34,927 bases of DNA from Bacteroidales bacterium. GTDB lineage: Bacteria; Bacteroidota; Bacteroidia; Bacteroidales; PWNQ01. Below are positions 32,295 through 34,927 of the stretch, one piece after another. The translations under genes were made by a program, and so were the position numbers. The notes beneath the pieces are model-generated. The model was not told the origin of the DNA, did not search any database, and worked only from the letters and a program-made list of their open reading frames with translations. Numbering within the stretch: the first letter of the stretch is position 1; the number at the start of each line of letters is the position of its first letter. The stretch covers positions 1-34,927 of the forward strand of contig JAIPAE010000014.1 in assembly GCA_021740245.1 (NCBI GenBank). The letters are read 5' to 3'.

Positions 32295-34259
32295 TCAGGA
32301 TTTTCTTCCAAGTTCCCGGAATCCTTTCCAAATCGTATTAAAATCATTAGCCAGCTTATAGTCTTTCGCATAAAGCAAATTAAGCCGGTGCAGGGTGGAG
32401 GCAGTCAGTTGTTTGTTGGGAAATACATCAGAAGGGTAGAGCACGCCGGGCCTGGTATCCGGTAAATGAATTTTTTCTGCTTCACCGTCAGGATCATATC
32501 CAACCCAGGAAACCTTTCCGATCATCACTTTGAAAATGTTTAATAAAAAACCGGATGGACGTTTCACTAACCATGCAGCAACCGGATAAAAGACCAGGAG
32601 CAGAAGGGAAGTGATAATATCAAAAAAGCGCTTACGTCTTTGGTTTAAGGGCTTTGTTATTGAATTAATATCGATGGAAAATAAATCTGATGTGGTTGAT
32701 ATGGAATTACTTCCGATCAGATACATGCTTTCTTCCGGAGCAATTTTATAGTCAATATGATCAGAGCTTAGTTCGGCCATGTGGTCAATGATTTGTTCGG
32801 CACTCAGATTTTTCGAACAAAAGATAATTTCATCAATCCGGTATATTTCCACTATTTCATTCAATTGCTCCAGACTACCTGCAAACATTGGATCGTCAGA
32901 TGACCCGGGACTGCAGAACCCGATAAAACCAACAGAAGGAGTGGAATTTTTCAGGATTCCCGCTACTCGCGTAGCTTCTTCCTTGTCTCCGGTAATCAGG
33001 TAACGCTTTTCTTCTGGATTAATGTAATGCTTTAAATTACGACTGGATGATCTTGTTATATAGCGTATTAAAAGAGTAGACAATAATGCCCAGATGGCTC
33101 CAAAAATGATCAGCGCCCTGGAAAACCGGAAGGATTCCGGAAGCAAAGCATAGATAACCAATATCGCTAAGGTTCCTGAAATGATTCCTTTAAACACACC
33201 ACTACTATGATAAGGCTTATCATAGCCGCCATTCATGAAAAGAGTAAAAAGCCATATCAATATATAGGAGGGAACCACATACCGCAGATACTCCGGAGGA
33301 TACATGTTTCCATCCATCGCCTTAACTGCTGTTTCCCAGTAGCTTTTCAGAAACCACATGCCACCAAAAATGACTGTTGCATCCAGTAAAGGAAGATATG
33401 CTTTTTTCCAGAAACGGTTAAAAACAGCTAAGGTAGCACGAAGATAGATTGCTATATTGATCAGAAATGTAAACAAACTGGCGTGACGGCTTGAAAAATG
33501 CTTGCGGGCAAAGATGATCATAGCATTGTAAAATGTAAACACATAATTCACACTACGCTTTTTTGTACTTTCTCCTTTGTAATGTATGATGCGGGTTTTA
33601 GGAAAATAGATGTTTTTATATCCGCCACGGATAATCCGGTAGGATAAATCAATATCTTCACCATACATAAAATAATCTTCATCCAGTTTACCTACTTTAT
33701 CCAGGGTCTCTTTTCTAAGAAGCATAAAAGCACCGGAAAGTATTTCCACTTCGTTAATTTCCTCTTCATCCAGAAACCCCATATGATAGCGGTTAAAGGT
33801 TTTGGAATGAGGGAACAGTCTTGAAAGGCCTGTAATTTTATAAAAAGCAACAGCAGGGGTGGGGAGACCACGCTTGGATTCAGGCAGGAATTTGCCCTGT
33901 CCGTCAATCATCTTAACGCCCATGCCACCGGCATCAGGATGATGATCCATATAGTCGATACACTTTTCAAATGTGTCTTTTTCCACTACCGTATCCGGAT
34001 TAAGCAAAAGAATATATTGCCCTTGCGATTGACGTATCGCCTGATTATTAGCTCTGGAAAAACCTACGTTTTCCTCATTGGCTATAAGTTTAACTTCCGG
34101 AAACGAATTACGGACCATTTCTACCGAACCATCTACTGACTTGTTGTCAACAACGAATACTTCCATTTCAATGTTCTGACCTGCTATTTGAACAGATTTC
34201 AAACATTGTTCCAGGAAATATTTTACATTGTAATTTACTATGACAACCGATAGCTGCAT
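32295..34259 (-). CDS. Family 2 glycosyltransferase fused to a remnant phosphoglycosyltransferase
   Basis: Bifunctional-looking membrane protein of 654 residues from ATG 34259. Residues about 1-240 are a GT2 domain of the WbbL/rhamnosyltransferase type (SVVIVNYNV, VDNKSVDGS, LLLNPDTVV, GEDIDLSYRI). Four to five membrane helices follow (about 285-400). Residues about 420-520 resemble a nucleotide-binding/CoA-binding-like domain as found in WcaJ-type proteins. The end has KRFFDIITSLLLLVFYP, WVGYDPDGE and DTRPGVLYP, which correspond to the first helix and end of a polyprenyl-phosphate sugar phosphotransferase, but the catalytic stretch between them (KFRSM, the Asp-Glu pair, LDELPQ) is absent. 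The ORF-track TTG start at 34268 overlaps a TATCTTTG box, so ATG 34259 is preferred. Role in O-antigen or capsule assembly is inferred. Confidence 0.82.
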   Translation of the reverse strand: MQLSVVIVNYNVKYFLEQCLKSVQIAGQNIEMEVFVVDNKSVDGSVEMVRNSFPEVKLIANEENVGFSRANNQAIRQSQGQYILLLNPDTVVEKDTFEKCIDYMDHHPDAGGMGVKMIDGQGKFLPESKRGLPTPAVAFYKITGLSRLFPHSKTFNRYHMGFLDEEEINEVEILSGAFMLLRKETLDKVGKLDEDYFMYGEDIDLSYRIIRGGYKNIYFPKTRIIHYKGESTKKRSVNYVFTFYNAMIIFARKHFSSRHASLFTFLINIAIYLRATLAVFNRFWKKAYLPLLDATVIFGGMWFLKSYWETAVKAMDGNMYPPEYLRYVVPSYILIWLFTLFMNGGYDKPYHSSGVFKGIISGTLAILVIYALLPESFRFSRALIIFGAIWALLSTLLIRYITRSSSRNLKHYINPEEKRYLITGDKEEATRVAGILKNSTPSVGFIGFCSPGSSDDPMFAGSLEQLNEIVEIYRIDEIIFCSKNLSAEQIIDHMAELSSDHIDYKIAPEESMYLIGSNSISTTSDLFSIDINSITKPLNQRRKRFFDIITSLLLLVFYPVAAWLVKRPSGFLLNIFKVMIGKVSWVGYDPDGEAEKIHLPDTRPGVLYPSDVFPNKQLTASTLHRLNLLYAKDYKLANDFNTIWKGFRELGRKS

Positions 34260-34265
34260 GGCGCT

Positions 34266-34273
34266 CAAAGATA
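34266..34273 (-). promoter_or_regulatory. -7 box (TATCTTTG) just before the GT2/PGT gene
   Basis: Exact TAnnTTTG on the minus strand, ending 6 bp before ATG 34259. If functional the transcript would be almost leaderless. No -33 TTG at normal spacing, so it may be a chance match. Confidence 0.3.
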
Positions 34274-34297
34274 GTCGATCTTTATGACATAATCGGG

Positions 34298-34678
34298 TTA
34301 ATTAGAGAAGAAATCCTTTAAAGAAGCCATAATTATTTTTTTCCAGCCATATTTGATATTCTCATATGCCGGATCCGGAATATTCGTTTGCTCCAGTTCA
34401 ACAATCGTCTTATCTTTATGTGGGCTAAGTTTCAATGTTACGATCGATTCTTTTTCATCATTGCCAAAATACCATTGTTGCCTGATCATCTGACTGGGAA
34501 TAAATTCGATATTTTTTCCAACTACATCGCCATCCAGCCACTCAAAATCACTCCCGGGCGTTTCATCCATCACAGCCGGATATCCCGTCCATAGTTCAAT
34601 GGTTTGAGGAGTTACAAGTGCCCGGTATAATATCTCGGGTTCGGTATTGATCTTAAACGTGAGTTGGAGTTTTTTCAT
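34298..34678 (-). CDS. SRPBCC/START-fold protein (AHSA1-like)
   Basis: Soluble protein of 126 residues from ATG 34678. The pattern LTFKINTEPEILYRALVTPQTIELWTG at the start and a C-terminal long helix (GWKKIIMASLKDFF) match the helix-grip SRPBCC fold, closest to the AHSA1 (Hsp90-activator-like) group. Members bind hydrophobic ligands; no ligand or partner can be read from the sequence. The ORF track begins at TTG 34708, but a -7 box (TACATTTG) covers 34706-34713, so ATG 34678 is chosen. Confidence 0.82.
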   Translation of the reverse strand: MKKLQLTFKINTEPEILYRALVTPQTIELWTGYPAVMDETPGSDFEWLDGDVVGKNIEFIPSQMIRQQWYFGNDEKESIVTLKLSPHKDKTIVELEQTNIPDPAYENIKYGWKKIIMASLKDFFSN

Positions 34679-34705
34679 AATACTGACGATTCGGTTCCTG
34701 TCATA

Positions 34706-34713
34706 CAAATGTA
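34706..34713 (-). promoter_or_regulatory. -7 box (TACATTTG) for the SRPBCC gene
   Basis: Exact TAnnTTTG on the minus strand, 27 bp before ATG 34678. No -33 TTG at 19-21 bp. The following 214 bp to the window end are A/T-rich and show no gene. Confidence 0.45.
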
Positions 34714-34927
34714 CGAAATTTGCACTACTGTAAGCAGAATAATGCCCCTCGCAGATTAAAACAATAACAGACAGACAGGTATAGCCGGATTTATATCCAG
34801 ATATATACGTATCTTTAATAATTTGTAATAATTTGTTGTTTATTAATGTGTCGTGCGGTTTGGAATGTTAATAAAAATGTTAGTATTTAATATTAAAAAA
34901 GTTATGCATTATATTGATATACAATAT

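Overview
The window looks like chromosomal DNA of a low-GC Bacteroidota (Bacteroidetes), most likely an anaerobic or facultative member of the Bacteroidales/Marinilabiliales side. Evidence for this is the set of lineage-typical families (a DUF4831-like lipoprotein, DUF6576-tailed and plain rhomboids next to mutL, a DUF6580-like membrane protein, a Tricorn-type S41 protease), the scarcity of Shine-Dalgarno sequences, and several TAnnTTTG -7 promoter boxes of the Bacteroidota sigma factor. No rRNA, tRNA, CRISPR array, phage or intact insertion sequence was seen.

Layout, left to right. (1) 1-6471, + strand: the 3' part of a sodium:solute symporter, a DUF4831-like lipoprotein, a large protein with receiver-like modules fused to a PEP/pyruvate-binding (PPDK_N) domain, a DUF493 protein, a YbaB/EbfC nucleoid protein and a small unknown protein. 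(2) 6568-14720, + strand: a four-gene exopolysaccharide-type locus. It holds a PgaC-like processive family 2 glycosyltransferase, a TPR plus outer-membrane beta-barrel protein (PgaA/YaiO-like), a membrane-anchored GH-A glycosidase with a CBM9-like and a NodB-like module, and a lipoprotein with an amidotransferase-like fold followed by a second NodB-like module. It ends in a strong bidirectional hairpin terminator. Both NodB-like modules appear to have lost the metal and catalytic residues, so this is not a standard pga operon. (3) 14783-18028, - strand: a secreted Tricorn-type protease. (4) 18029-18640: the only long gene-free stretch, holding a candidate MITE-like element with 12-bp inverted ends, then the promoter and operator of the next operon. 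(5) 18641-22387, + strand: a DUF134 regulator, three NifX/NifB-like (dinitrogenase FeMo-cofactor family) proteins, a DUF5320 protein and two MinD/Mrp-type ATPases with ferredoxin inserts. This gene set resembles the Desulfovibrio orange-protein (ORP) cluster. (6) 29343-22413, - strand: a tight six-gene operon with a small tail-anchored protein, mutL, an active rhomboid, a rhomboid pseudoprotease, an endonuclease/exonuclease/phosphatase-fold protein and uvrB. (7) 29467-34678: a DUF6580-like membrane protein, a thioredoxin-fold protein divergent from a YtcJ-like amidohydrolase lipoprotein, a patch of short tandem repeats, a GT2 fused to a remnant phosphoglycosyltransferase, and a SRPBCC-fold protein.

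The two systems most worth following up are the exopolysaccharide locus with paired pseudo-deacetylases and the ORP-like Fe-S ATPase operon under a palindromic operator. All family names were assigned by eye from motifs. No database search was run.
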